Assembly: GCA_029867005.1 (NCBI GenBank)
Contig: CP123443.1
Span: 868,001-932,000 of the forward strand
DNA length: 64,000 nucleotides
Reading direction: 5' to 3'
DNA from: Candidatus Haliotispira prima
Lineage (GTDB): Bacteria > Spirochaetota > Spirochaetia > SP-2023
The position numbers and the translations under genes were made by a program. The notes below the pieces were generated by a model. That model saw nothing but the letters and a program-made list of their open reading frames with translations. It searched no databases and had not been told where the DNA came from. Positions 46,663-57,290 of this stretch are shown here, one piece after another; the stretch's first letter is position 1, and each line of letters starts with the position of its first letter.

Positions 46663-48031
46663 ATCCGGTCATGACAGCGAGCGTAACAGTCAACTGTTTG
46701 CGGAGGCACAGGACTGTTTCCCCGGCGGGGTCAATTCCCCGGTGCGCTCTTTTAGCAGCGTGGGAGGAACTCCGCTGTTTGCTGCCGGCGGCTCCGGGCC
46801 GCTGCTGCGCGCTGCTGATGGGCACGACTACATAGACCTTTGCTGTAGTTGGGGCGCGCTGCCGCTGGGCCATGCAGACCGGCGGGTACAGACGGCCTTG
46901 GCTCGCCAAATTCCGCTGGGTTTCAGCTACGGCATGCCTACAGAGGGAGAGAACCAACTGGCACGACGCTTACAGCAAGTACTGTCCGGGGTGGAACAGT
47001 TGCGTTTTGTCAGCTCCGGTACCGAGGCCTGTATGAGTGCCCTTCGCGTGGCGCGGGCGTTTACCGGACGGGACAAGATTCTCAAGTTTGAGGGTTGCTA
47101 CCACGGTCACGCCGATTATCTGTTAGCCGAATCCGGCTCCGGGGTGGGCGAGCTTGGGCCGGGTTCCGGCAAGTCTCATACGTCTCATACGTCTGATGGA
47201 CCTCATTCCCGTCCCGGTACCTCGGGGATTCCCCCGTCTTTGGCCGACCTGTGTCTGACTCGGCCCTACAACGATTTGGCCGCCGCAGAGCGGCTCCTGG
47301 AACAGGACCGCAACCGGATCGCCGCCGTCATTGTCGAGCCCGTGGCCGCCAACATGGGGTTGGTGCTGCCGGATGAAGGTTTTCTGGCCGGCCTTCGCCG
47401 GGCTTGTGACCGCAATGGCAGTCTGTTAATCTTCGATGAGGTAATTACCGGGCTGCGCCAGCCCGGTCTGTCCGGGCCAACCGATGCGGCGACGTATTTC
47501 GGCATCGAGCCGGATTTGAGCTGTTTTGGCAAGGCCATAGGCGGCGGTCTGCCGTTGGCCGCCTACGGCGGCAAACGCGAAATCATGGCCCAACTGGTTC
47601 CGAGTCCGGGGGGCCATTGCTACCAAGCCGGAACCCTTTCGGGCAATCCTTTGGCCACGGCGGCAGGATTGGCTACCATAAATGCTCTGTTTGAAGATTG
47701 GCCCGCAGCCTATGCCCAATGGCAGGACTTCATCGCCGCACTGGAACCGCTGCTGCGCAAGTACGGAGCGACTCAGGCCAACTGCGGCAGCCTGCTGTCC
47801 ATTTATCCGGAAGCATCACATGCACCGCGTAACTTTGCCGAAGCACAGACCTTGGCAAAGCGTGAGAGACAGGGCCCGCAACCTTTTTCTAAATTGTTTC
47901 ACGGTATGTTGCAACGCGACATCTACCTCTCTCCCTCCCCCTATGAAGCCCTGTTTTTATCCACGGCCCACAGTGCAGATACTCTGGATTTTGTCTTGAG
48001 GCAGTTGGATGATTATTTCCGCAGGAGCTAG
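46649..48031 (+). CDS. hemL: glutamate-1-semialdehyde 2,1-aminomutase
   Basis: PLP enzyme producing 5-aminolevulinate, the step between HemA and HemB. 460 residues. FPGGVNSPVRSFSSVGG near the start, GTEACMSALRVARA, GCYHGHADYLL, VIVEPVAANMG, LLIFDEVITGLR and CFGKAIGGGLPLAAYGG (PLP lysine) are present. A repeat-like insertion (SHTSHTSDGPHSRPG) sits after GELGPGSGK. Overlap with hemB indicates coupled translation. Together with hemA it completes the C5 route. Confidence 0.94.
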   Translation: MEITESGHDSERNSQLFAEAQDCFPGGVNSPVRSFSSVGGTPLFAAGGSGPLLRAADGHDYIDLCCSWGALPLGHADRRVQTALARQIPLGFSYGMPTEGENQLARRLQQVLSGVEQLRFVSSGTEACMSALRVARAFTGRDKILKFEGCYHGHADYLLAESGSGVGELGPGSGKSHTSHTSDGPHSRPGTSGIPPSLADLCLTRPYNDLAAAERLLEQDRNRIAAVIVEPVAANMGLVLPDEGFLAGLRRACDRNGSLLIFDEVITGLRQPGLSGPTDAATYFGIEPDLSCFGKAIGGGLPLAAYGGKREIMAQLVPSPGGHCYQAGTLSGNPLATAAGLATINALFEDWPAAYAQWQDFIAALEPLLRKYGATQANCGSLLSIYPEASHAPRNFAEAQTLAKRERQGPQPFSKLFHGMLQRDIYLSPSPYEALFLSTAHSADTLDFVLRQLDDYFRRS

Positions 48032-48153
48032 TTGAAGCGCGGAAACGAGAGGTCTGCGTGCCCCAAATGCAGGGCAAGGGCAAGGACAAGGCAGGAGAGG
48101 ACAGGACAAGATAAAATATGGCCGTGGGAATCGGGCCCGCATTCTGCGGATGA

Positions 48154-48831
48154 CTATTGAAAATTGTGGAGTTTCAGATCTCCCTGCCGCAATATGCGCA
48201 GGGGCCGGCAACGTGCGTCTACAATGGTCGAAGCTGCTTTTTCAGTTTCTGTCTCCGGTCCGGGAAAATAAGGTAAGATCAAGCCTTCGGCAATTTCCGG
48301 GGCAAATACTTCCCGCAGTTCCCTTGTGGTCTCGGGTACAGGCTCACCGCTGCGGTTGGCACTGCTGGAATACAATGGTCCGCCAACGGCCCGGCAAAGT
48401 TCCTGTAACAGCCGATGCTTCGGAATGCGAACAGCCTGAGAGTCCTGCCGGCAATAGGGTTCCGTTGACCGGATGTACTGTCGGGAACTTTGATTTTCCT
48501 CGCCGGACTTTGGCCCGAGCACACAGGTCAGAGGACCGGGCCAATATTGCTGTAATTCTTTTGGAGGCAATTGCCAGGGGCCGGCAGCCAACTGTTCCAA
48601 ATCGGCAAACAATTGCAAAAACGGTTTGGTTTCCGGCCGGCCTTTGATCCGCAGCAGGGTCGGGTATGTCGCGGGAGCTTTAGACACCAAGCCGTATATA
48701 GTGTCGCAGAGCATCAGCAGAACTTTGCCTTTTTTCAATGCTTCTGAGGCCTCCGACAACCAAATCCGTTCCGGGGCCGGCAAGTCAGAAACCGATAAGA
48801 GCCTTGGGGTCATAGGCTTTCGGGGGATCAC
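48154..48831 (-). CDS. tsaC: L-threonylcarbamoyladenylate synthase (TsaC/YrdC/Sua5 family)
   Basis: Makes the activated intermediate for t6A37 of ANN-decoding tRNAs. 225 residues; the YrdC-like core starts near residue 25. EALKKGKVLLMLCDTIYGLVSKA matches the usual PTDT-YGL motif but with L-C in place of P-T. IKGRPETKPF (K-R--KPF) and YSSSANRSGEP (S-SAN-SG) are intact. Convergent with hemL. Confidence 0.88.
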   Translation of the reverse strand: MIPRKPMTPRLLSVSDLPAPERIWLSEASEALKKGKVLLMLCDTIYGLVSKAPATYPTLLRIKGRPETKPFLQLFADLEQLAAGPWQLPPKELQQYWPGPLTCVLGPKSGEENQSSRQYIRSTEPYCRQDSQAVRIPKHRLLQELCRAVGGPLYSSSANRSGEPVPETTRELREVFAPEIAEGLILPYFPGPETETEKAASTIVDARCRPLRILRQGDLKLHNFQ

Positions 48832-48858
48832 AGGTGTCCGGCAGGGTTTGGTGGCCCC

Positions 48859-49632
48859 TTAATTTCGATGCAGGTTGTTGGCACTTTGACCGCCCGGCTT
48901 GCCCGGAAAATACAGGCCCGAAACAGGGGCACCGGTACCTTGTTGGAGACCTAAAGTACCATTTTTGCTACCGTTGTGGGGTGTCTTTTGGGTTTGGTAG
49001 CGGGCCGCATCGGGCCGCAAACCATCAGGACGCAAACCATCGCGGTGCAAACCACCGGCGGAAAAGTCGGAGTCGGGATGAAGGCTGCCGGTTACGGTCT
49101 TTCGGCCGCCAGCCTTACTGTGATACATCCGAGGCACCTTAGGAAATTTTTCCCGGTCGCTCCAGCCGAATCTTCCGGGCATAATATCCGTTCGGCCAAA
49201 GTGCAACAGGCGAATGACCAACCAGAAGCAACTCGCCAGAAATAGCGAATAAAACCAGATGCCGCCGGGTTGCCGGGATTGTGTGGCCTGTAAGTTCGGA
49301 GTCAATTGATCGCCCGGAGAGGGCGCAGGCTGGGACCGGGACCAAGTATTGACCAGAATCAGTTTGTCATTTTTCTGATAGTAACCCAGACCACGTGCCT
49401 TCATCGTAATGTAACTCCGGTCGCTGCTGCTCCGGTCTGCAATTACCAAGAGGTCACGCTGGTGTTTTTCCAACTGTTCATAATGAAGTTCCATTTGCTG
49501 TTGGACTTGCAGCAATTTGCGGTGTGCCACGAGCCCGTGGTTGCCCCAGACAAACATGATGAGTTGGTATGAGACGACATAGAGGCAGGCCAGAAGACAA
49601 ATCTGCTCTAAAAGATTCCCAATCTTAAACAT
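48859..49632 (-). CDS. FtsB/DivIC-like septum formation initiator family protein
   Basis: 257 residues. An N-terminal membrane segment (about 10-30) is followed by a coiled coil (LLQVQQQMELHYEQLEKHQRDLLVIADRSS) and the MKARGLGYYQKNDKLILV motif typical of FtsB/DivIC. Unlike classic FtsB (about 100 residues) it has a second hydrophobic segment (about 125-145) and a long low-complexity tail with tandem D-G-L-R/H-R-P units (GLHRDGLRPDGLRPDA). Probably cell-division related; the tail's role is unknown. Confidence 0.65.
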   Translation of the reverse strand: MFKIGNLLEQICLLACLYVVSYQLIMFVWGNHGLVAHRKLLQVQQQMELHYEQLEKHQRDLLVIADRSSSDRSYITMKARGLGYYQKNDKLILVNTWSRSQPAPSPGDQLTPNLQATQSRQPGGIWFYSLFLASCFWLVIRLLHFGRTDIMPGRFGWSDREKFPKVPRMYHSKAGGRKTVTGSLHPDSDFSAGGLHRDGLRPDGLRPDAARYQTQKTPHNGSKNGTLGLQQGTGAPVSGLYFPGKPGGQSANNLHRN

Positions 49633-50010
49633 ATTCCCCCTCTCGGATCGGAAGAGCAGTCCCGAAGCCGAATGCGATTCCGGGAAGCCAGCCCCAAATC
49701 GGCTATGATTCTAGCCGTCCGTTCGGGGCCGTCAAGCAAACACCGGCCAGTTTTCTGATCATTTTCTGACGATGTTTCGGCAGGCCATGACAGGATGTTT
49801 ATTTGCAAGCTTTGATGCCATGGCAAAGCTGCTGATTTTCCCGGGAAGAAACTCTGCCCTAATTTGCGATATTGCGCCGGTATCAAAGGCTTCGTCACTA
49901 TTGTTGGGACATTTGTTTCCGGCGCGAAAAATCTTTGTGGTTCCCGGCTGAAACGAGACGTAAAATACCGGCAGCATTGCAAAAGTCTGTTTGAAGATAC
50001 AACCTGATTT

Positions 50011-50024
50011 GACCAAATTTGGTC
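50011..50024. promoter_or_regulatory. candidate operator palindrome
   Basis: Perfect 14-bp palindrome GACCAAATTTGGTC about 70 nt upstream of the extended -10 element. Confidence 0.35.
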
Positions 50025-50094
50025 GAGTGGGGGGAAATCCGGCCTACTTTGCTTGCTGTATTTGTCCTGATTTTGTTATTGTGAGCCTCGTTTT

Positions 50095-50103
50095 TGATAT
50101 AAA
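50095..50103 (+). promoter_or_regulatory. extended -10 promoter upstream of DUF2804-like gene
   Basis: TGATATAAA fits TGn-TATAAA. About 160 nt before the start codon; no clear -35. Confidence 0.35.
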
Positions 50104-50265
50104 ATGGGCTGGTTCCCTGAATTTTTGGACGAATGTAAGGAAGCGGATTTGGGGTCTGTTTGCCCTGTGGCTTCGCTTCAACGGTGCCGTGGTGACTTGA
50201 TAACAAGGAACACGGTGCTACAGTGACACGATGAAAGTGATACAAAGACTTTTAGGGAACATGAT

Positions 50266-51519
50266 ATGAAACTGGTTTCGTCCATTAATGAAATTAACTA
50301 CGGCTCTTACGATGAAGGTTTGGACTGGAATATCCAGAACTACCGAGTATATAGCAATGGAAAAAACTTGACAGGCAAAAAGGCCCAATTGAGGCTAAAC
50401 TCCTGTCTGCGCTTTAACATTTTCACCGAAAATCTTCAGGCCGAACTGGAGTTTTTGAGAAGCAGCGAGGCACTGCGCATCATGCTTGTCAGCTATGACA
50501 CAGAGCATGATTCTTACTTGGAAAAGACTTGGTTGCTGAATGTAAAGCATTTTAGCTGGGAAGGCAGCCCGGAAAAGTATGAAATTCGCGGTAAGGGTCT
50601 GGGTTTGGATTTTGCCGTCTCCTGTGACGGGCTGGGGGCTTTGCTCGTCCACTTTTCCCACTTTGATCAATATCATATCCATTTTATCAGCCATATCCAT
50701 CGTGCCGACCGCAAACCCCTGCGCAATGTCAATCCGTTCGATTTTGACACTTGGTCATTCAGCGAAAAACACGCTATGTTGGATTGTGGCAGTATTAGTC
50801 TGGTACTTGAAGGCAATAATTACACAACGTCTGCCCGGCCGGAGCCGGGGGCGGCTCCGAATTTTAACCTTAGCTATGAATGGTATGGCGGCTATTTCCC
50901 TCCCTCCACGAGGGAGCTGCGCTGCCAATTTTGGCAGCAGGGGACGGCAGATCAGGGGGCCTTTGCCGAAGAAGCAAGGGGTTTAGAGATGCGGGGCTTA
51001 GAGACGCAGGGCTTGGAGACAAGGGGTCTGGAAACAAGGGGCAGGGCGGCATCCAACCCCTCGGCTTTGATTTCCGATGAGGAATTGGAGGTTTCCAGTT
51101 TGAGGGAGCAAATGGCTCCGCAATATCGTCCGGGCAGGCTGCCGGAGCTGGCCGGTTCCCTTCTGCTGATGGGGCACGACAGTTGTAGCAGTGAAAGTGC
51201 GATTTGGGTTGAGCAAAAAGTCCGCTATCGCCTGCCGCGCATCGTGCCCAGTTTTGGGCGTTCAGAACCGGCAATTAGCAAGAACGGCAGGCTGCTGCCC
51301 GATTTGGAATGGAATATCTCGGCGGGTAAGCATTTGAGCCTGAATTTTCGGCCATTTAATATTAACGGTGCGCCCCAGTTGGTTTTCCCGCTGACGCAGA
51401 TGCAGAGAATCTATGGCCTGTTTCACGGCAAGCTGCTGGATCAATTTGGCGATGCGATTCCGATACAAAAGGCACTCGGTTTTATCGACTACCGTCGGAT
51501 CCAATGGCGGAAACGCTAA
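50266..51519 (+). CDS. DUF2804-like protein
   Basis: 417 residues, no signal peptide or membrane segment. Aromatic/glycine motifs YEIRGKGLGLDF, NPFDFDTWSFSEKHAMLDCG, LSYEWYGGYFPPSTRELRC and a C-terminal LGFIDYRRIQW recall DUF2804, whose members end in a similar L-G-F-E-D-RW pattern. Function of that family is unknown. A low-complexity insertion near 235-265 consists of tandem E-T/M-R/Q-G-L units (GLEMRGLETQGLETRGLETR). Convergent with nrdR. Confidence 0.55.
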   Translation: MKLVSSINEINYGSYDEGLDWNIQNYRVYSNGKNLTGKKAQLRLNSCLRFNIFTENLQAELEFLRSSEALRIMLVSYDTEHDSYLEKTWLLNVKHFSWEGSPEKYEIRGKGLGLDFAVSCDGLGALLVHFSHFDQYHIHFISHIHRADRKPLRNVNPFDFDTWSFSEKHAMLDCGSISLVLEGNNYTTSARPEPGAAPNFNLSYEWYGGYFPPSTRELRCQFWQQGTADQGAFAEEARGLEMRGLETQGLETRGLETRGRAASNPSALISDEELEVSSLREQMAPQYRPGRLPELAGSLLLMGHDSCSSESAIWVEQKVRYRLPRIVPSFGRSEPAISKNGRLLPDLEWNISAGKHLSLNFRPFNINGAPQLVFPLTQMQRIYGLFHGKLLDQFGDAIPIQKALGFIDYRRIQWRKR

Positions 51520-51607
51520 GGCTCGCCTGTAGTTAAAGTCAACGTCAAATGTAAAGATGCCTTTGATTTCGGACGATTTCGGACGGCTCCGGAGCTTTCC
51601 CGGCGGC

Positions 51608-52066
51608 CTAGCTGGCCTGCAATTCCGTGATAATCTGCACAAATTCTTCCAGAGAATTAAACTTCTTGTAGACAGCGGCGAAGCGCACATAAGCAATAAT
51701 ATCAAATTCGAGCAGGTGGCGCAGTACCGTCTCTCCGATTTCATCGCTGGTCAGCTCTTTCTTCTGGTAACTGCGCTCAGTGAAGTTCGCTTCCAGCTTG
51801 TTAAAGAAATCTTCCACTTTGTTCATGCTGATTTGCCGTTTTTCAATCGAACGACTGACTCCGTTGCGCAATTTCTGCCAATTAAAGTCCTGAATCTGGC
51901 CATTTTGTTTGCGTACCCGCATGGTGATTGCGTCAATTTCTTCGTGGGACGTGAAGCGGAAGCTGCAACTGCTACACTCTCTGCGCCGTCGCGTCGAAGT
52001 ACCCCGGCTGCTCTGGCGGGAGTCTAAAACACGGTTATCTAAGCAAGAACAACGCGGACATTTCAT
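51608..52066 (-). CDS. nrdR: transcriptional repressor NrdR
   Basis: ATP/dATP-sensing zinc-ribbon repressor of ribonucleotide reductase genes. 152 residues from ATG at 52066 (MKCPRCSCLDNRVLDSR). A zinc ribbon with CPRC ... CSSC (about 3-34) is followed by the ATP-cone (V-RKQNG-IQDFNWQKLRNGVSRSIEKR). Slightly longer frames exist upstream but would displace the zinc ribbon from the N-terminus. Divergent from groEL. Confidence 0.95.
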   Translation of the reverse strand: MKCPRCSCLDNRVLDSRQSSRGTSTRRRRECSSCSFRFTSHEEIDAITMRVRKQNGQIQDFNWQKLRNGVSRSIEKRQISMNKVEDFFNKLEANFTERSYQKKELTSDEIGETVLRHLLEFDIIAYVRFAAVYKKFNSLEEFVQIITELQAS

Positions 52067-52130
52067 GATCTCAGAATATTGGGGCATAGATATAAAAACA
52101 ATAATCTTTTTGTTTTTTTCTTGCCGCCCG

Positions 52131-53865
<1,735 letters not shown>

Positions 53866-54176
53866 GTCAAATTCCTCGCCATGCACCCGGCTTTTGGTCG
53901 GGTGCAGAAGGAATTTCCAAGGACAAGGTCAGGGAAAAATGGCGTTGTCCTTGGTGTTGTCCTTGGCCTACAAAATGGGCCAAACCACATGGGCCGGACA
54001 ATAGGCCAAACAAGGGGAGCTCGCGGTCGTGTGAAGCTTATTGCTTCCGCCCTGCGGGTTCCCTCTTGTTTTGATTGTTCTGTTGATAATTCCCGTTAAT
54101 AATTTTTTTGGCAAACCGATAATTGCTATAGCCTTTCCAATGTTGAAGGCTTGTTCTGCTGCGCCGTCAGTGCCTG
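53866..54176. other. intergenic region with two hairpins
   Basis: GCACCCG/CGGGTGC (53883-53905) and CCAAGGACAA/TTGTCCTTGG (53917-53954) lie directly after groEL. No T tract follows, so they may be stabilising or weak terminator structures. The rest shows no gene. Confidence 0.5.
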
Positions 54177-54680
54177 ATGTCGGTGTTTGCAACGTACTTA
54201 AGGGAAATGCCGCTACAAGCCATGGAATTTTACACGCTGGTCTCATTAGTCTTCTTGGCCATTTTAATGTGGTGGTATGTTGTAACCCGTTACAATCGCA
54301 CCACCGCAGAGCCGGGGACAGTCTTAGAATTTGCGAACTATCAGCTCGAAGAGCTGATCCAAAGTGAAGGGATTAATTACTACCTGATAGATGTCCGTGC
54401 TGAAGAGGCCTATCAGCGTGGCCATATTCCCACGGCGATCAATATTCCGGCCCGAACCTGTAATGGCCTGCTGCCCACGGATGATCTGTTTATTTTGGTA
54501 GTTGTCTACGGCTCCAATCGCAAAGAAGCCCAGAACGTGGCAAAGATCCTCAGCGAATTTGGCTATTTTAATGTGCACGTCACCAACTCTATTACGAGAT
54601 GGAAGGGACACATCCAAGAGGGTGACTATCAAAGCTTTGGGGTCGGTCGCCGCCCGAGTCCCAGCTATGTAAGCGTTTAA
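54177..54680 (+). CDS. membrane-anchored rhodanese-like protein without catalytic Cys
   Basis: 167 residues; one membrane segment (FYTLVSLVFLAILMWWYVV, about 18-36), then a rhodanese-fold domain: YYLIDVRAEEAYQRGHIPTAINIP and RKEAQNVAKILSEFGYFNVHV. The active-site loop, normally C-x-x-G-x-R after VVVY, reads VVVYGSNRKEA: the cysteine is a glycine. Sulfurtransferase activity is unlikely; a binding or regulatory role is possible. The start may instead be the ATG at 54222. Confidence 0.7.
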   Translation: MSVFATYLREMPLQAMEFYTLVSLVFLAILMWWYVVTRYNRTTAEPGTVLEFANYQLEELIQSEGINYYLIDVRAEEAYQRGHIPTAINIPARTCNGLLPTDDLFILVVVYGSNRKEAQNVAKILSEFGYFNVHVTNSITRWKGHIQEGDYQSFGVGRRPSPSYVSV

Positions 54681-54711
54681 TCTGAACAGATATTTTTCGT
54701 TTTGTATCCCC

Positions 54712-54738
54712 AATCCAAACCCAAACCCAAACCCAAAT
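54712..54738. repeat. hexamer tandem repeat (AAACCC), about 4 copies
   Basis: Short CCCAAA/AAACCC run between the rhodanese-like and the next gene. Confidence 0.6.
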
Positions 54739-54873
54739 TCAGGTCAAAGACCATGTCTAAGTCCGGATGAAAATCCCTGTTCAGAATCTCTTTCCGGGAG
54801 TTCGGTGGTGGGACCGGGCAGATTCCGGGGTGGGCTTGTCTAATTATCCTCCTATAGCTATATTTTCCGGGCG

Positions 54874-55542
54874 ATGAACTCTAATGCAACCTCCGGTGGT
54901 GCCCTCCTTGAAAAGCTGCAATACGGGCTCTTTTCCTTTAGCAACTTTCTCGATCAAAGTGGTTTGCTGAATGTTTTGATTCTGTTCAGTACTATTGCTA
55001 TGTTTGCTTTGGTGATCCAGGGCTTCCGTTTCCTGCGCCGCCAGGAAAAAGACGACCAGCAGCAAAACCTGATTTTCCAGCTTACGCAAAATATTGTGCG
55101 TCTGCGTGATCGCTATCGCTCCTTGCGTAACCCTCTGATACGCACTTCGGAATACCCACGGAAATACCAGAACAAAAGTCCGGCAAGTCTGCAAGCTCAG
55201 GATGAAGCACAGATATACCGTTATGTATTTTCAAAGCGATGGCAGCAGTTCAGCGGCGAGTGGGACAAGATGTACGACCATATCCTGCTCAGCGAGATTT
55301 ATTGGAAACCGTGGTGCCAAAAAGAGGTACAGGATTTGCAATCCATAATTAACGAATTGAAATACAACATTGAGCAACTGATCGTCTTTAAAAAATACGA
55401 GCTGCTGCGCAGCCCGTCTGCCGACCCGGTACACCTGGAACATCTGAATCACTTGGTATTTCTTCAGGGAGAACAGGATGTCTACCTCAAACGTTTTCGG
55501 AAAAACACGGAAACGGTACTGAAATTCTTACGGAACTCCTAA
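54874..55542 (+). CDS. hypothetical membrane protein
   Basis: Not recognised. 222 residues: one membrane segment near residues 30-50 (LLNVLILFSTIAMFALVIQGF), then a mostly helical charged domain with possible coiled coil (ELKYNIEQLIVFKKYELL, C-terminal YLKRFRKNTETVLKFLRNS). No cysteine motif or enzymatic signature. It lies between a rhodanese-like gene and cysS, 46 nt before the latter, so possibly co-transcribed. Confidence 0.6.
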   Translation: MNSNATSGGALLEKLQYGLFSFSNFLDQSGLLNVLILFSTIAMFALVIQGFRFLRRQEKDDQQQNLIFQLTQNIVRLRDRYRSLRNPLIRTSEYPRKYQNKSPASLQAQDEAQIYRYVFSKRWQQFSGEWDKMYDHILLSEIYWKPWCQKEVQDLQSIINELKYNIEQLIVFKKYELLRSPSADPVHLEHLNHLVFLQGEQDVYLKRFRKNTETVLKFLRNS

Positions 55543-55588
55543 ACACTTCGGCAAAACTACAGAAACGAATAAACGGACGGGATGACGA

Positions 55589-57121
55589 ATGTGTCCAACA
55601 GAACCTGATTTCACCATTTTGCAACTCTACAACAGCGATGGCCAACAGCTTGAAGCATTCCGGCCTCGCCGGAAAGATACGGTGCAAATGTACTGCTGCG
55701 GGCCGACCGTTTACGGTTATGCCCACATTGGCAACCTTCGTGCCTATACGGTACAGGACATCCTGCGCCGCTGCCTGCTGGCCCTGGGTTACCGGCTCAA
55801 CCACGTTTTGAACATTACCGATGTCGGCCACCTGACGGACGATGGGAATGATAAGATGTTGCTGAGTGCGAGTGCCAAGGGGAAGAGTGTCAGGGACATT
55901 GCCGACTATTACACGGATGCCTTTTTTCGCGATTGTGCGGCTTCGCACATTGCCAAGCCGGAAATTATTTGCCGGGCAACGGACCATATAGCGGACATGC
56001 AGGAGCTGATTGCCCGGCTTGAAGCCTCCGGCTATACCTACTACAGCAACGGCAATTTGTATTTCGATACCGGCAAGCTGGGTGATTACGGTCGCTTGGC
56101 CGGGTTGAGCCAAATTCAGGAAGAGGAAGTTTTGTCCCGTACCGGGACAGACAGCGCAAAAAAAAATCAGCGTGACTTTGTATTGTGGTTTTCCAACGGT
56201 AAGTTTGCCGATCAGGCCATGCAATGGGATTCCCCTTGGGGCCGGGGTTACCCGGGCTGGCATATTGAGTGCAGTGCCATGGCCGGCCGCTTTTTGGGCG
56301 CGCAAATCGACATTCATTGTGGTGGGGTAGACCACAAAACAGTACATCACTCCAACGAAATTGCGCAGTCGGAGAGTATTTTGGCCCCGGACAAAAAGCC
56401 TTGGGTCAAATTCTGGCTGCACAATGAGTTTGTTGTCATGAAAGAGCATTCGGATGTCACAGACGGGAATGTTGGCCATAAAATATCAAAAAGCAGCGGG
56501 GCGGCAATTACGCTCAGCGACTTGCAGGATAAGGGCTTTAGTCCCTTGGATTACCGCTATTTTCTGCTCGGCAGTCACTACCGCAGCCAGATACAATTCC
56601 ACTTTCAGGCTATGGAAGGTGCGCGGAAGAGCCGCAAGCGGCTGCAACAAAAAGCAGGGGAACTACAGGCTCTCTGTGGCAAAACGCCTCAGCTCGGCAA
56701 CAGCACCGAACATGTGGCCAAACTCCGGTCCGGCGAACAGAAAAACCCCCATATGCGCGGATTTTTGGCGGCACTATTGCAGGATCTAAACACGGCCCGG
56801 GGCTTGGCTTCCCTGTGGAATGCGGTGAAAGACAACGGATTGAGTCCACAGGAGAAGTTTGAAGCTCTGGAATTTGGCGAATCTTTTTTGCAAATTGGTC
56901 TGTTTGAAGGTGCTCACACCGGGGCGGAAGAGGCCGAGATACCTGTGTCTGTGCCCACGCCTGTACCCCAAGAGTATCTTGTTCTGCTGGCCCGGCGTGA
57001 CGAAGCTCGCAAGAGCAAAGATTATACCCGCGCTGACCAACTGCGCAACGAACTTTCGCAGGCGGGTTATCAGATTATCGACACAGCAGAAGGTCCCATC
57101 CTCGAAAAACAAAATGTCTAA
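55589..57121 (+). CDS. cysS: cysteinyl-tRNA synthetase
   Basis: Class I aminoacyl-tRNA synthetase, 510 residues. CCGPTVYGYAHIGN holds the HIGH-like motif and a zinc cysteine. GWHIECSAM and DIHCGGVDHKTVHHSNEIAQSE supply remaining zinc ligands. KISKS (near 298) is the KMSKS-like loop. The C-terminal helical DALR-like region (ARRDEARKSKDYTRADQLRNEL) is complete. Confidence 0.96.
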   Translation: MCPTEPDFTILQLYNSDGQQLEAFRPRRKDTVQMYCCGPTVYGYAHIGNLRAYTVQDILRRCLLALGYRLNHVLNITDVGHLTDDGNDKMLLSASAKGKSVRDIADYYTDAFFRDCAASHIAKPEIICRATDHIADMQELIARLEASGYTYYSNGNLYFDTGKLGDYGRLAGLSQIQEEEVLSRTGTDSAKKNQRDFVLWFSNGKFADQAMQWDSPWGRGYPGWHIECSAMAGRFLGAQIDIHCGGVDHKTVHHSNEIAQSESILAPDKKPWVKFWLHNEFVVMKEHSDVTDGNVGHKISKSSGAAITLSDLQDKGFSPLDYRYFLLGSHYRSQIQFHFQAMEGARKSRKRLQQKAGELQALCGKTPQLGNSTEHVAKLRSGEQKNPHMRGFLAALLQDLNTARGLASLWNAVKDNGLSPQEKFEALEFGESFLQIGLFEGAHTGAEEAEIPVSVPTPVPQEYLVLLARRDEARKSKDYTRADQLRNELSQAGYQIIDTAEGPILEKQNV

Positions 57122-57290
57122 ACCGATAAAGCGGGTCTTCGCTCCTCCTGTCGGAAACCTTCCCCTTCAAAGGCACCCTAAAGGCATTTTCAAAGCATCT
57201 TCGGAAAGATTGTCTCCCAAAGTGTGAATCCGGAATGGAAAACAACTTTTTTAGCGTTAGTGAAGGGAAAGCTGAGGCTCCTACTCTCCT

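Larger units (their letters stand above)
49633..50265. other. intergenic region with palindrome and promoter-like element
   Basis: About 630 nt. Small open frames here show no family features. It holds the palindrome at 50011-50024 and the extended -10 at 50095-50103. Confidence 0.45.

Noticed and set aside
49608..49982. 124-residue minus-strand open frame upstream of the FtsB-like gene
   Set aside because: No family features, no RBS, overlaps the start of the neighbouring gene.
50870..51274. Antisense open frames across the DUF2804-like gene, pyk, groEL and cysS
   Set aside because: They have no start context and overlap genes with clear protein signatures.
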